A DNA stretch of 64,000 bases from Hylemonella sp. (lineage in GTDB: Bacteria; Pseudomonadota; Gammaproteobacteria; Burkholderiales; Burkholderiaceae_C), in NCBI RefSeq assembly GCF_027532185.1, contig NZ_JAPZSV010000005.1, positions 310,001 through 374,000 on the forward strand, written 5' to 3'. How positions within the stretch are numbered: position 1 is the first letter of the stretch; the number at the start of each line of letters is the position of its first letter. Both the position numbers and the translations under genes were made by a program. Positions 37,872 through 47,183 of this stretch are shown here, one piece after another. A model generated the notes under the pieces. That model was not told the origin of the DNA and made no database searches. It was given only the letters and a program-made list of their open reading frames with translations.

Positions 37872-39227
37872 ATGACGATGCACGCCTCACAGACCCTGGC
37901 CGCCTTCGCCGCCACGCTGCGCTTCGATGCCATCCCCGAACCCGTTATCCGCCGCACCGAAGACCTGCTGCTCGACTGGTTCGGCTCCTGCCTCGCGGGC
38001 AAGAACGCGCGCGCCGTCGAAATCCTCGCCGCCTTCGTCGAAAGCATGGGCCCGCAGGACGGCCCGAGCGAGATCCTGATCCACCGCCGCACCAGCAGCC
38101 CGCTGCTCGCGGCCATGGCCAACGCCGCGGCGTCCCATGTGGCCGAGCAGGACGATGTGCACAACGGCTCGGTCTTCCACCCCGCCACCGTGGTGTTCCC
38201 GCCCGCAATCGCCGTGGCGCAAGCCCTGGGGCGCAGTGGCCAGGAGCTGCTGACGGCCTGCGTGGCGGGCTACGAGGTCGGCATCCGGGTCGGTGAATTT
38301 CTCGGTCGTTCGCACTACAAGGTCTTCCACACCACGGGTACCGCGGGGACGCTGGCCGCGGCGGCTGCCGTCGGCCACTTGCTCAAGCTGAATCCCGAGC
38401 AGATGCTGCATGCCTTCGGCTCCGCCGGCACGCAGTCCGCAGGCCTGTGGGAATTCCTGCGCGATGCGGCCGACTCCAAGCAGTTGCACACCGCCCATGC
38501 CGCAGGTGCAGGCCTGACCGCGGCCTATCTCGCGCAAAAAGGTTTCACCGGTGCGCGCCGCATTCTCGAAGGCCTGCAGGGCCTGGCCGCCGGCATGTCG
38601 AGTGACGCGGATGAGAGGAAACTCACCGACGGGCTGGGTACGCGCTGGGCCACGGCCGAGACCTCGTTCAAGTTCCATGCCTCCTGCCGCCATACGCATC
38701 CCGCAGCCGATGCGCTGCAGCAGGTGCTGCAGCAGCACGGGCTCAAGGCGCGCGATGTGAAGCGCGTCACGGCCCTCGTGCACCAGGGCGCCATCGACGT
38801 GCTCGGTCCGGTCACCGACCCGCAGACCGTGCACCAGAGCAAGTTCAGCATGGGCACTGTGCTGGGTCTGGTGGCCGTGCTGGGCCGCGCGGGCCTGAGC
38901 GAATTCGATGGGAGCTTCAAGGCCGGTGAGGTGGTGGACTTCCACGACAAGGTCGTGATGGCGCTCGACCCCGAGGTCGACGCCGCCTACCCCGCGCGCT
39001 GGATCGGCAAGGTGCGTGTGGAAACCACGGATGGCCGCGTGCTGCACGGCCGCGTGGACGAGCCCAAGGGCGACCCGGGCAACACGCTGACCCGTCCCGA
39101 ACTCGAGGACAAGGCCCTGCGCCTGGCGCTCTACCACGGCGGCGCGAGCGAGGCCGAGATGCGTGCGGCCATGCAGCGCCTGTGGGCCATCGCGGGACAA
39201 GCACAGGTGGCGCGTCTGCTGCCTTGA
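37872..39227 (+). CDS. MmgE/PrpD-family protein
   Basis: Member of the 2-methylcitrate dehydratase / cis-aconitate decarboxylase superfamily, 451 residues. Recognisable parts: LLDWFGSCLAGK (about 34-45), AAASHVAEQDDVHN (about 86-99, where the active-site His and Asp usually lie), and FKFHASCRHTHPAADAL (about 273-289). Known members dehydrate methylcitrate or decarboxylate cis-aconitate, but most are uncharacterised. ATG 37872 follows the CoA-transferase stop by one base. It is probably co-transcribed with the genes from 34609 onward. Confidence 0.88.
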   Translation: MTMHASQTLAAFAATLRFDAIPEPVIRRTEDLLLDWFGSCLAGKNARAVEILAAFVESMGPQDGPSEILIHRRTSSPLLAAMANAAASHVAEQDDVHNGSVFHPATVVFPPAIAVAQALGRSGQELLTACVAGYEVGIRVGEFLGRSHYKVFHTTGTAGTLAAAAAVGHLLKLNPEQMLHAFGSAGTQSAGLWEFLRDAADSKQLHTAHAAGAGLTAAYLAQKGFTGARRILEGLQGLAAGMSSDADERKLTDGLGTRWATAETSFKFHASCRHTHPAADALQQVLQQHGLKARDVKRVTALVHQGAIDVLGPVTDPQTVHQSKFSMGTVLGLVAVLGRAGLSEFDGSFKAGEVVDFHDKVVMALDPEVDAAYPARWIGKVRVETTDGRVLHGRVDEPKGDPGNTLTRPELEDKALRLALYHGGASEAEMRAAMQRLWAIAGQAQVARLLP

Positions 39228-39363
39228 GGGCGGCACATATCCCCAGAGTGTGTGGACCTTAGGGATGACCCGGCTTGTGGCTCGGGCCTGTCTCGACGAC
39301 GATAGCGGCAAAGAAAAATTCAGGGAGACCCCTCCCCAACCCATCACAACAGGACGACATGTC

Positions 39364-40350
39364 ATGAACCTGAACCGCAGACTTTTCACCGCCGCCGCCG
39401 TGGCCTCCACCCTGGCCCTGGGCAGCAGCGCCGCCCTGGCCCAGGCCTACCCGGCCAAGCCCATTTCCCTGGTCGTGCCTTTCGCCGCCGGCGGCCCCAC
39501 CGACATCGTGGCGCGCACCCTGGCCGCCACCATGACCAAGTCGCTGGGCCAGAGCGTGGTCGTTGAGAACAAGACGGGCGCGGGCGGCACCATCGCCGCC
39601 GGCTTCGTGATGAAGGCCCCGGCCGACGGCTACACCTTCCTGATCCACCACAACGGCATGGCCACCGCGCCTGCGCTCTATCGCAAGCTGGCCTACAACC
39701 CCGTGACCGATTTCGAGCACGTGGGCAACGTCGTCGACGTGCCCATGACCATGCTCGGCCGCAAGGACATGCCGGCCGCCACCATGGCCGACCTCGTGAA
39801 CTACGTCAAGGCCAATGCCGACAAGATCAACCTGGCCAACGCCGGCCTGGGCGCGGTCTCGCACCTGTGCGGCACCCTGTTCCAGCAGGCCCTGGGCGTG
39901 AACGTCACCACCATCCCCTTCCAGGGCACCGGCCCGGCCCTCAACGCGCTGCTCGGCGGTCAGGTCGACCTGCTGTGCGACCAGACCACCAACACCGTGC
40001 CCCACATCAAGGCCGGCACCGTCAAGCTCTATGGCGTGACGACCAAGCAGCGCATCAAGGCCCTGCCCGATGCGCCCACCATGAGCGAAGGTGGTGTGAA
40101 GGACTTCGAGGTCATCGTCTGGCACGGTGTCTACGCGCCCAAGGGCACGCCCGCACCCGTGATCCAGAAGGTTGGTGATGCGCTGCGCGAGGCGCTCAAG
40201 GATCCGGCCTTCATCCAGCGCATGGCCGAGCTCGGTGGCGAGATCCCGCCCGCCGCCCGCCAGACCTCCGATGGCCAGCGTGCCTGGCTGGTGTCTGAAG
40301 TGGACAAGTGGGGCAAGGCCATCCGCGCCGCCGGCCAGTTCGCCGACTGA
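39364..40350 (+). CDS. TTT-family (Bug/TctC) substrate-binding protein
   Basis: Periplasmic receptor of 328 residues with a clear signal peptide (about 1-27, ending ALAQA). Ligand-pocket motifs are VPFAAGGPTDIVA, ENKTGAGGTIAAG and APADGYTF; LANAGLGAVSHL corresponds to the second ligand loop. As at the window start, no TctA/TctB genes are adjacent. It closes the LysR-hydratase-dehydrogenase-transferase-MmgE cluster and is followed by a strong terminator, so it may capture the acid that the cluster degrades. The in-frame extension up to 39163 overlaps the MmgE gene and is rejected. Confidence 0.92.
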   Translation: MNLNRRLFTAAAVASTLALGSSAALAQAYPAKPISLVVPFAAGGPTDIVARTLAATMTKSLGQSVVVENKTGAGGTIAAGFVMKAPADGYTFLIHHNGMATAPALYRKLAYNPVTDFEHVGNVVDVPMTMLGRKDMPAATMADLVNYVKANADKINLANAGLGAVSHLCGTLFQQALGVNVTTIPFQGTGPALNALLGGQVDLLCDQTTNTVPHIKAGTVKLYGVTTKQRIKALPDAPTMSEGGVKDFEVIVWHGVYAPKGTPAPVIQKVGDALREALKDPAFIQRMAELGGEIPPAARQTSDGQRAWLVSEVDKWGKAIRAAGQFAD

Positions 40351-40368
40351 GCGTCCTCTGCTCCCTCC

Positions 40369-40394
40369 AAACGCCGGGCCTGCCCGGCGTTTTT
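40369..40394 (+). terminator. Intrinsic terminator after the TTT receptor gene
   Basis: AAACGCCGGGC (40369-40379), loop CT, GCCCGGCGTTT (40382-40392) and more T. The same 11-bp stem is repeated at 41316-41339, flanking the PF10118 gene. Confidence 0.9.
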
Positions 40395-40467
40395 CATGGC
40401 GCCGGTCGTTCTTGACAGTCCCCGGCCTTTTCGCGAGCATCGTTGACTCACCTTCACCGATTCGATC

Positions 40468-41286
40468 ATGACCCAACTCGTCGTCCGTCGCCTGCTCGTG
40501 GACATGCAGGCACCCCTGGCGCGCCACTGGTGCGATGGCGACGCTTTCCGCACCGCCTTTTTCAATGCACTGTCGATGAGCTTTCCCGTGGGCGAACAGT
40601 TCTTCATCGATGCGGTGCGCGATGGTTTCAAGGCGCTGCCGCCCGAGGGGCAGGAGCGCTTTCACGCCGAGGTGCAGGGCTTCGTCGGCCAGGAGGCCAC
40701 CCACCGCCGCCTGCACGCGCTCTACAACCAGCACCTGGAGCGCCAGGGGTTGGACAATTGCTGGGGGCCGCGCGCCGCGCAGCGCCTGCAGCAGCTCCAG
40801 GGCCTGGACCCACGGCATGCGCTGGCCATCACCGCCGCCAACGAACATTTCACCGCCATCTTTGCCGACTGGCTCTTGCGCCACGCGCAGGTGCTGGGCC
40901 AGCAGGACGCCCGCCTGGCCACGCTCTGGCTCTGGCACAGCGCCGAGGAGTCCGAGCACCGCTGCACCGCCTTCGATCTCTACCGCGCGCTGGGGGGCAA
41001 TGAGTACTGGCGCCTCAAGTGGTTCCGGCGCGTTACGGTCTTCTTCCTCGGCGACCTGCTGCAGCAGACCTGGCACAACCTGCGGCGCGACGGCACGCTC
41101 TGGCGCTGGCAGACCTGGAAGAGTGCCGCGTCCTTCCTTTTCGGTCGGCAGGGCCTGGTGCGTGGCACCTTCGGCCCCTGGCGCGACTACCGGCGCGCCG
41201 ACTTCCATCCCGCGCAGCACGATGCGCAGGCCGCACAGCAGTGGCTGCAGACGCACCGCGAGGCCTACGTGCCCGTGGGTGCCTGA
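40468..41286 (+). CDS. PF10118-type predicted metal-dependent hydrolase (ferritin-like helical)
   Basis: Helical protein of 272 residues. Metal-ligand pattern looks di-iron: Glu43 (VGEQFF), Glu76-x-x-His79 (QEATHR), Glu126-His127 (ANEHF), and Glu160-x-x-Glu163-His164 (HSAEESEHR). This matches the family annotated as predicted metal-dependent hydrolase, but biochemical function is unknown. It is a single gene between two terminators carrying the same stem sequence. It does not look like part of the acyl-CoA cluster. Confidence 0.8.
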   Translation: MTQLVVRRLLVDMQAPLARHWCDGDAFRTAFFNALSMSFPVGEQFFIDAVRDGFKALPPEGQERFHAEVQGFVGQEATHRRLHALYNQHLERQGLDNCWGPRAAQRLQQLQGLDPRHALAITAANEHFTAIFADWLLRHAQVLGQQDARLATLWLWHSAEESEHRCTAFDLYRALGGNEYWRLKWFRRVTVFFLGDLLQQTWHNLRRDGTLWRWQTWKSAASFLFGRQGLVRGTFGPWRDYRRADFHPAQHDAQAAQQWLQTHREAYVPVGA

Positions 41287-41315
41287 GCGCCGAGAACCCG
41301 TTCCAGAGGAAACGA

Positions 41316-41340
41316 AAACGCCGGGCAAGCCCGGCGTTTC
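41316..41340. terminator. Terminator between the PF10118 gene and the small membrane protein
   Basis: AAACGCCGGGC (41316-41326), loop AA, GCCCGGCGTTT (41329-41339). Four A precede and three T follow, so it is likely usable by both convergent genes. The stem is identical to the one at 40369-40392. Confidence 0.85.
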
Positions 41341-41356
41341 TCATGCGCCAGAAGTT

Positions 41357-41542
41357 TCAGAGTGAGGACTGCAGCTCGCGCTCGGCCCGGTGCTCGGTGC
41401 GCACGAAGTTGGCCACGGCGATGGCCAGAGAGACGACGAGGGCGACCATGCCGATCAGCAGGGCCTTGAGGCTGGGCGCGGCCATGCCCAGCAGGGTGAA
41501 GAACACAAAGGCGGCCAGCAGCGAAATCTTGAAGCGGAGCAT
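41357..41542 (-). CDS. Small two-helix membrane protein, unknown function
   Basis: I do not recognise this gene. From ATG 41542 it is 61 residues: MLRFKISLLAAFVFFTLLGM, then a second hydrophobic helix (about 30-50), then a charged C-terminal tail ending RTEHRAERELQSSL. A longer reading to 41626 adds a Cys-rich stretch without a ribosome site. It lies between convergent terminators and the thioesterase gene. Small two-helix proteins of this type occur widely in Comamonadaceae; no function is implied. Confidence 0.6.
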   Translation of the reverse strand: MLRFKISLLAAFVFFTLLGMAAPSLKALLIGMVALVVSLAIAVANFVRTEHRAERELQSSL

Positions 41543-41655
41543 GGTCTGTACAGGCAGGTGCCGGAAGAACAAGGCTGCAGATTCTCCCGATGCATGCCCG
41601 GCGCGGCAAGGCGCTTTCCGTATCAACCGTAACCAGGCGTATACGCCGTCGCGGC

Positions 41656-42138
41656 TCAGTTGGCAGCGTGCGTGGCGGCGAACTTCTGTTCCATCTCGCG
41701 CCGCATGGTCCGGCGCAGCACGGCCGCCGCATGGCGGCGCTGCTCCTCGGGCGTGCTCGGCTGCCAGGGCGGCACAGGCGTCGGCTTGCCCGCGTCGTCC
41801 ACCGCGATCATGGTGAAGAAGCAGCTGTTGACGTGGCGCACCGCCTTGGTCCGGATGTCCTCGGCAATCACCTTGATACCGATCTCCATCGACGAGCTGC
41901 CCGTGTGGTTGACCGAGGCCAGAAAAGTCACCAGCTCGCCCACCAGGATGGGCTGGCGGAACATCACCTGGTCCACGCTCAGCGTCACCACATAGCGCCC
42001 GGCGTAGCGGCTGGCGCAGGCATAGGCTACCTGGTCGAGCAGCTTGAGGATGGTGCCCCCGTGCACCTTGCCGGAGAAGTTGGCGGTGTCGGGGGTCATG
42101 AGCACGGTCATGCTCAGTTGGTGTGAGGGCAGGTCCAT
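41656..42138 (-). CDS. YciA-type acyl-CoA thioesterase
   Basis: Hot-dog thioesterase of 160 residues hydrolysing acyl-CoA esters. Catalytic region VHGGTILKLLDQVAYACA (about 25-42) has the Asp of the LLDQ loop, and SVDQVMFRQPILVGELVTF is typical of the family. ATG 42138 is selected; an open frame to 42243 runs into the LysR gene. It is downstream of, and in the same direction as, the LysR gene at 42185, 46 bases apart. Confidence 0.9.
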   Translation of the reverse strand: MDLPSHQLSMTVLMTPDTANFSGKVHGGTILKLLDQVAYACASRYAGRYVVTLSVDQVMFRQPILVGELVTFLASVNHTGSSSMEIGIKVIAEDIRTKAVRHVNSCFFTMIAVDDAGKPTPVPPWQPSTPEEQRRHAAAVLRRTMRREMEQKFAATHAAN

Positions 42139-42184
42139 GGGGCTTCCAGCGTGGGCGAGGCCCGGATTCTCGCTCAGCGGCGTG

Positions 42185-43096
42185 TCAGGGCGCACCAGCC
42201 TGCCGCGCGTCCTCCACCAGCAGGTCCACGAGCTCGCGCGCATAGGCCGGCAGCGCGTCCAGGCTGCGCACCACGATCTGCATCGCGCGCTCGGCCCAGG
42301 GATCGGCCAGCGGCACGATGGCGATGGCCATGGTCTGCGCGTGCCGGTGCGCCGCCGAGCCCGGCAGGATGGCCACGCCCACCGAGGCCTCCACCATGCG
42401 GCAGGCCGCCTCGAAGTTGCTCACCTGGATGCGCTGCTGCATGGGCCGGTGCAGCCCCTCGCAGATCTGCTGCAGGAAGGCGCGGATCGCGCTGCTCTCG
42501 GCCAGGCCCACATGGTCGTAATCCAGCGTGTCGGCAAAGGCGATGCTCGCGCTGCCGGCCAGCGCGTGGCCGCGCGGCACCACCAGCACCAGGCGGTCGC
42601 GCCGGTAGGGCAGCACCTGCAGGTTTTCGGTGCGCACCAGCCCGGCCACGATGCCGATGTCGGTCTGCCCTTCGGACACCGCACGCACGATGTCGTGGCT
42701 CAGGCGCTCCTGCAGGTCCACGTTCACGTCCGGGTGGTCCAGCAGATAGCGCCGCAGCACCGGCGGCAGGAACTCGCCCAGGGCCGTGGTGTTGGCGTGC
42801 ACCCGCAGATGGCCGCGGATGCCGCGCGCGTACTCGCGCAGGTCGGCGCGCAGGTGTTCCAGCTGGCCCAGCACCAGGCGCGCGTGGTGCACCAGGGCCT
42901 GGCCCGGCGGGGTCAGCGTCACGCCCTGGGAGCTGCGGTGCAGCAGCTGCACGCCCAGGCTTTCCTCCAAGTTTTTGATGCGGGTGCTCGCGGCCGGGGC
43001 CGACATGTGCGCCGCCTCGGCGCCCTTGGTCAGGCTGTCGGCTTCGGCGATGCGCACCATCAGGCGCAGGTCGACCAGATCGAAGGGAATGGACAT
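42185..43096 (-). CDS. LysR-type regulator next to the haloacid dehalogenase/malate synthase genes
   Basis: Transcription regulator of 303 residues with a normal HTH (LTKGAEAAHMSAPAASTRIKNLEE, about 23-46) and effector domain (about 90-290). ATG 43096. It is divergent from the haloacid dehalogenase gene with a 176-base AT-rich control region between. Likely controls that gene and perhaps malate synthase G downstream, a suitable arrangement if a two-carbon acid or glyoxylate is the inducer; inference. Confidence 0.9.
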   Translation of the reverse strand: MSIPFDLVDLRLMVRIAEADSLTKGAEAAHMSAPAASTRIKNLEESLGVQLLHRSSQGVTLTPPGQALVHHARLVLGQLEHLRADLREYARGIRGHLRVHANTTALGEFLPPVLRRYLLDHPDVNVDLQERLSHDIVRAVSEGQTDIGIVAGLVRTENLQVLPYRRDRLVLVVPRGHALAGSASIAFADTLDYDHVGLAESSAIRAFLQQICEGLHRPMQQRIQVSNFEAACRMVEASVGVAILPGSAAHRHAQTMAIAIVPLADPWAERAMQIVVRSLDALPAYARELVDLLVEDARQAGAP

Positions 43097-43272
43097 GGAT
43101 GGCTGGCAGTAAGCGGCAGATGCCGCAGGAACGCCAGCGGATCGCCCCGCCAGCCTGGAAACTGCCCAAATGATACCCGTGGCCCCCGAAAACCAGATTC
43201 CATACTTTTTGTTTTCAATTTACGCATTATTTTTGTATTAATGCTGGGGAAAGTATCAAATAAAGTTCGGGC
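43097..43272. promoter_or_regulatory. AT-rich divergent region with a LysR-type dyad
   Basis: Strikingly AT-rich for this genome from about 43192 to 43262. A TAC-N11-GTA dyad (43221-43237) fits the T-N11-A LysR box. A wider inverted pair, ATACTTT (43202-43208) and AAAGTAT (43250-43256), surrounds it. The promoters of the LysR and dehalogenase genes probably sit here. Confidence 0.5.
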
Positions 43273-43998
43273 ATGGACAAAACCCGCGCCAGTGCCGCTT
43301 CTGCGCCCAAACAGCCGCCTCAGGCCGTGCTGTTTGACGCCTATGGCACGCTGTTCGACGTCTACAGCGTCGGCCTGGTCGCGGAGCAGCTGTTTCCGGG
43401 CCAGGGCCAGGCTCTGGGCCAGCTCTGGCGCGAGAAACAGATCGAATACACCCGCCTGGTCACCACCAGCGATGGCGGCGCGCACTACCAGCCCTTCTGG
43501 CAGCTCACGCAAGCCGGCCTGCGCTATGCCTGCAAGCGCCTGAAGCTCACGCTCACACCCGAGGCAGAGCTCCAACTCATGAACCAGTACCGGCACCTTA
43601 GCGCCTTCCCGGAGAACCGCGAAGTACTGCAGGCGCTGAAGAGCCTAGGCATCACCACCGGCATCCTGTCCAACGGCGACCCCGAGATGCTCGGCATCGC
43701 CGTGCGCAGCGCAGGCCTGGACGGCCTGCTGGACCATGTCATCAGCGTGGACGCCGTTCGCAAGTACAAGACCCACCCCGAGGCCTATGCGCTCGGCGAG
43801 CAGGCGACGGGCCTGCGCGCTGCGCAGATCGCCTTCGTCAGCAGCAACAGCTGGGACGCCTTGGCCGCCACCTGGTACGGCTACCAGACCCTGTGGGTCA
43901 ACCGCTACGCGCTGCCCTTCGAGGAGCTGGGCACCCAGCCCACGCGCACGGGCAGCACGCTCAAGGCCGCGCTGGATTTCTTTCCGGCCACCGCCTGA
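43273..43998 (+). CDS. Haloacid dehalogenase, type II (L-2-haloacid dehalogenase-like)
   Basis: HAD-superfamily enzyme of 241 residues. Active-site residues line up with L-2-haloacid dehalogenases: nucleophile Asp22 (FDAYGTLFD), Arg53 (LWREKQIEYT), Ser133-Asn134 (SNGDP), Lys166, Asn192 and Asp195 (SSNSWDA). It would turn 2-haloacids such as chloroacetate to hydroxy acids like glycolate, feeding glyoxylate and then malate synthase G, whose gene begins 30 bases downstream. Some family members act on other substrates, so the natural substrate is unproven. Confidence 0.9.
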   Translation: MDKTRASAASAPKQPPQAVLFDAYGTLFDVYSVGLVAEQLFPGQGQALGQLWREKQIEYTRLVTTSDGGAHYQPFWQLTQAGLRYACKRLKLTLTPEAELQLMNQYRHLSAFPENREVLQALKSLGITTGILSNGDPEMLGIAVRSAGLDGLLDHVISVDAVRKYKTHPEAYALGEQATGLRAAQIAFVSSNSWDALAATWYGYQTLWVNRYALPFEELGTQPTRTGSTLKAALDFFPATA

Positions 43999-44028
43999 AC
44001 CGTTTTCAAAACTTGGAGGAGTAAGACC

Positions 44029-46245
44029 ATGACACAACGTACCAAGGCACATCGCCTGCAGGTGGCCACCAACCTGTACCGCTTCATCGAAGACAAGGTG
44101 CTGCCCGGCACTGGTATCAGCGCCGCCGACTTCTGGAAGGGCTTCGATGCCATCGCCCACGAGCTGGGCCCCAAGAACGCCGCCCTGCTGGCTGAGCGCG
44201 ACCGCCTGCAGGCCGAGATGGATGCCTGGCACAAGGCCAACCCCGGCCCGATCAAGAACATGAAGGCCTACCGCGCCTTCCTGGAAAAGACCGGCTACCT
44301 CGTGCCCGTGCCCGAGCAGGTGGAATGCGACACCGCCAATGTGGACGCCGAACTCGCCGTGCAGGCCGGCCCGCAGCTGGTGGTGCCCATCCTCAACGCG
44401 CGCTACGCGCTCAACGCCGCCAACGCACGCTGGGGTTCGCTGTATGACGCGCTCTACGGCACCGACGCGCTGCCCGAAGATGGCGGTGCCACCAAGGTCG
44501 GCCCGGACGGCAAGGGCTACAACCCCGTGCGCGGTGCCAAGGTCATCGAGTACGCGCGTCACGTGCTGGATCGCGTGGCCACGCTGCGCAAGGGCTCGCA
44601 CCTCGATTCCACGGGCTACGCCGTCGAAGGCGGCAAGCTCGTCGTCACGCTCAAGGACGGCAGCAAGGCCCAGCTGGCCGAAGCCAGCAAGTTCATCGGT
44701 TACCAGGGCAGCGCCGCCGCGCCCTCGGCCATCCTGATCCGCAACCACGGCATCCACATCGAGATCCAGATCGACCGCAGCACCCCCATCGGCCGCAGCG
44801 ACGCCGCCGGCGTCAGCGACCTGCTGATCGAGGCCGCGCTCTCCACCATCCTCGACCTCGAAGACTCCGTGGCCGTGGTCGACGCCGACGACAAGGTGCT
44901 GGCCTATGACAACTGGCTGGGCATCCTCAAGGGCACGCTGACCGAAGAAGTCGCCAAGGGCGGCAAGACCTTCACGCGCCGCCTCAACGCCGACCGCGTC
45001 TACAAGGGCGCCAACGGCGAAGAAATCAAGCTGCACGGCCGCTCCCTGCTCTTCATCCGCAACGTCGGCCACCTGATGACCAACCCGGCCATCCTCTACG
45101 GCGACGGCAGCGAGATCCACGAAGGCATCATGGACGCGGTCATCACCTCGGCCATCGCCGTGCATGACCTCAAGGGCCTTACCGCCAACGGTATCCGCAA
45201 TTCGCGCACCGGCTCTATCTACATCGTCAAGCCCAAGATGCACGGCCCGGCCGAAGTGGCCTTCGCCTCCGAGCTCTACGCCCGCGTGGAAAAGCTGCTG
45301 GGCCTGGCCGACAACACCATCAAGCTCGGCATCATGGACGAGGAGCGCCGCACCAGCGTCAACCTCAAGGCCTGCATCGCCGCCGCCAAGAGCCGTGTGG
45401 CCTTCATCAACACCGGCTTCCTGGACCGCACCGGCGACGAGATGCACACCGCCATGTACGCCGGCCCCATGATCCGCAAGGCCGCCATGAAGGGCACCGA
45501 GTGGATCGCCGCCTACGAGCAGAGCAACGTGCTCGAAGGCCTGGCCTGCGGTCTCAAGGGCCGCGCCCAGATCGGCAAGGGCATGTGGGCCATGCCCGAC
45601 CTCATGGCCGCCATGCTCAAGCAGAAGATCGTGCACCCGCAAGCCGGCGCCAACACCGCCTGGGTGCCCTCGCCCACCGCCGCCACCCTGCACGCCCTGC
45701 ACTACCACCAGGTCAATGTGGCCGCCATCCAGGACGAGCTGGAAAAGCAGGCCACCGCCAAGAACTTCAAGGCGCTGGAAGACAAGCTGCTCACCGGCCT
45801 GCTCACCATCCCCGTGGCCGAGAAGCCCAACTGGAGCGCCGAGGAGATCACGCAGGAGATCGAGAACAACTGCCAGGGCATCCTGGGCTATGTGGTGCGC
45901 TGGATCGACCAGGGCGTGGGCTGCTCCAAGGTGCCCGACATCCACAACGTGGGCCTCATGGAAGACCGCGCCACGCTGCGCATCAGCAGCCAGCACATCG
46001 CCAACTGGCTGCTGCACGGCATCGTGACCGAAGCCCAGGTGCGCGCCGCGTTTGAACGCATGGCCGCCGTGGTGGACCAGCAGAACGCCAGCGACCCGCT
46101 GTACAAGAAGATGGCCGGCAACTTTGAAACGTCCATGGCCTACAAGGCCGCGACCGACCTGGTCTTCAAGGGCCTGGAGCAGCCCAGCGGCTACACCGAG
46201 CCGCTGCTGCACGCCTGGCGCCTGAAGGTGAAGGCTGCCGCCTGA
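44029..46245 (+). CDS. glcB: Malate synthase G
   Basis: Condenses glyoxylate with acetyl-CoA to malate, allowing growth on two-carbon compounds. The 738-residue chain is the large G-type isoform (E. coli GlcB 723). Diagnostic stretches: [43 protein letters not shown], and [16 protein letters not shown] near the C-terminus with the catalytic Asp. GGAGGAG precedes the ATG. It probably shares a transcript with the haloacid dehalogenase and ends at a strong terminator. Confidence 0.97.
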   Translation: MTQRTKAHRLQVATNLYRFIEDKVLPGTGISAADFWKGFDAIAHELGPKNAALLAERDRLQAEMDAWHKANPGPIKNMKAYRAFLEKTGYLVPVPEQVECDTANVDAELAVQAGPQLVVPILNARYALNAANARWGSLYDALYGTDALPEDGGATKVGPDGKGYNPVRGAKVIEYARHVLDRVATLRKGSHLDSTGYAVEGGKLVVTLKDGSKAQLAEASKFIGYQGSAAAPSAILIRNHGIHIEIQIDRSTPIGRSDAAGVSDLLIEAALSTILDLEDSVAVVDADDKVLAYDNWLGILKGTLTEEVAKGGKTFTRRLNADRVYKGANGEEIKLHGRSLLFIRNVGHLMTNPAILYGDGSEIHEGIMDAVITSAIAVHDLKGLTANGIRNSRTGSIYIVKPKMHGPAEVAFASELYARVEKLLGLADNTIKLGIMDEERRTSVNLKACIAAAKSRVAFINTGFLDRTGDEMHTAMYAGPMIRKAAMKGTEWIAAYEQSNVLEGLACGLKGRAQIGKGMWAMPDLMAAMLKQKIVHPQAGANTAWVPSPTAATLHALHYHQVNVAAIQDELEKQATAKNFKALEDKLLTGLLTIPVAEKPNWSAEEITQEIENNCQGILGYVVRWIDQGVGCSKVPDIHNVGLMEDRATLRISSQHIANWLLHGIVTEAQVRAAFERMAAVVDQQNASDPLYKKMAGNFETSMAYKAATDLVFKGLEQPSGYTEPLLHAWRLKVKAAA

Positions 46246-46267
46246 CCGGGCCAGGACCTGCGGAGAC

Positions 46268-46292
46268 AACGGCGCCTGCGGGCGCCGTTTTT
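46268..46292 (+). terminator. Intrinsic terminator after malate synthase
   Basis: AACGGCGCC (46268-46276), loop TGCG, GGCGCCGTT (46281-46289), then T run to 46292. Confidence 0.88.
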
Positions 46293-46346
46293 CATGGGCA
46301 TGTCCCTCAGCCTGCACCCCTCACGCAAAGTCCGCACAATCGGCGC

Positions 46347-47183
46347 ATGAGCGATCTGCAGCCTCTGATCGATTTCGTTGCCAAGCACCCGCGCCTGCTC
46401 GTCATCACCGGCGCCGGCTGCAGCACCGCCGCCGGCATCCCCGATTACCGCGACGAAAACGGCGCCTGGAAACAGCGCGAACCCATGCGCTTCCAAGTCT
46501 TCACGGGCGACCCGCTGGCGCGCAAACGCTACTGGGCGCGCAGCATGCTGGGCTGGCGCACCATGGCGCATGCCCAGCCCACGGCTGCGCACCATGCGCT
46601 CGCGCAGCTGGAGCGCGCGGGGCGCATCAACTTGCTGGTGACGCAAAACGTCGACGGCCTGCACCAGGCCGCGGGCAGTACGAATGTGGTGGACCTGCAT
46701 GGCCGCATCGACAAGGTGTGTTGCCTGGGCTGCGGCGTGCGTACGCCGCGCCGCGCGCTGCAGGAGGAGCTGATGGCACGTAACCCGGACTGGCTGGTGC
46801 TCGACGCGCGCAGCCTGGCCGATGGCGATGCGGATCTGGAGGGGCGGGACTTCGCGGCCTTTGGGGTGCCCGATTGCCCGGCCTGCGGCGGCATGCTCAA
46901 GCCTGACGTGGTGTTCTTTGGCGAAAGCGTGCCGCGGGAACGTGTGGCGGCGGTGCGCGCCGCGCTGGCCCAGGCTGACGCGGTGCTCGTGGCTGGGTCC
47001 TCGCTGATGGTGTATTCGGGTTACCGCTTTGTGGAGGACGCGGTGGCGGCGGCTAAGCCGGTGGTGGCGGTGAACCGCGGGCGCACGCGGGCGGACCCAG
47101 TCTTGCAGTTCAAGTTGGAAACGGAAGTTGGCGAGGCACTGGCTGCGTTGACTTCGTGGCAAGCGGTAGCGAGCGCGACTTAA
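46347..47183 (+). CDS. Sir2-family NAD-dependent protein deacetylase
   Basis: Sirtuin of 278 residues. NAD-binding GAGCSTAAGIPDYR (22-35), TQNVDGLH (99-106), catalytic His118, and zinc ligands Cys126/Cys129 and Cys177/Cys180 (CPAC). The layout resembles class II/SIRT4-like sirtuins more than CobB. It removes acyl groups from lysines, consuming NAD. The stop codon TAA at 47181-47183 sits directly at the boundary of the lower-GC island (see attC-like features). Confidence 0.92.
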   Translation: MSDLQPLIDFVAKHPRLLVITGAGCSTAAGIPDYRDENGAWKQREPMRFQVFTGDPLARKRYWARSMLGWRTMAHAQPTAAHHALAQLERAGRINLLVTQNVDGLHQAAGSTNVVDLHGRIDKVCCLGCGVRTPRRALQEELMARNPDWLVLDARSLADGDADLEGRDFAAFGVPDCPACGGMLKPDVVFFGESVPRERVAAVRAALAQADAVLVAGSSLMVYSGYRFVEDAVAAAKPVVAVNRGRTRADPVLQFKLETEVGEALAALTSWQAVASAT

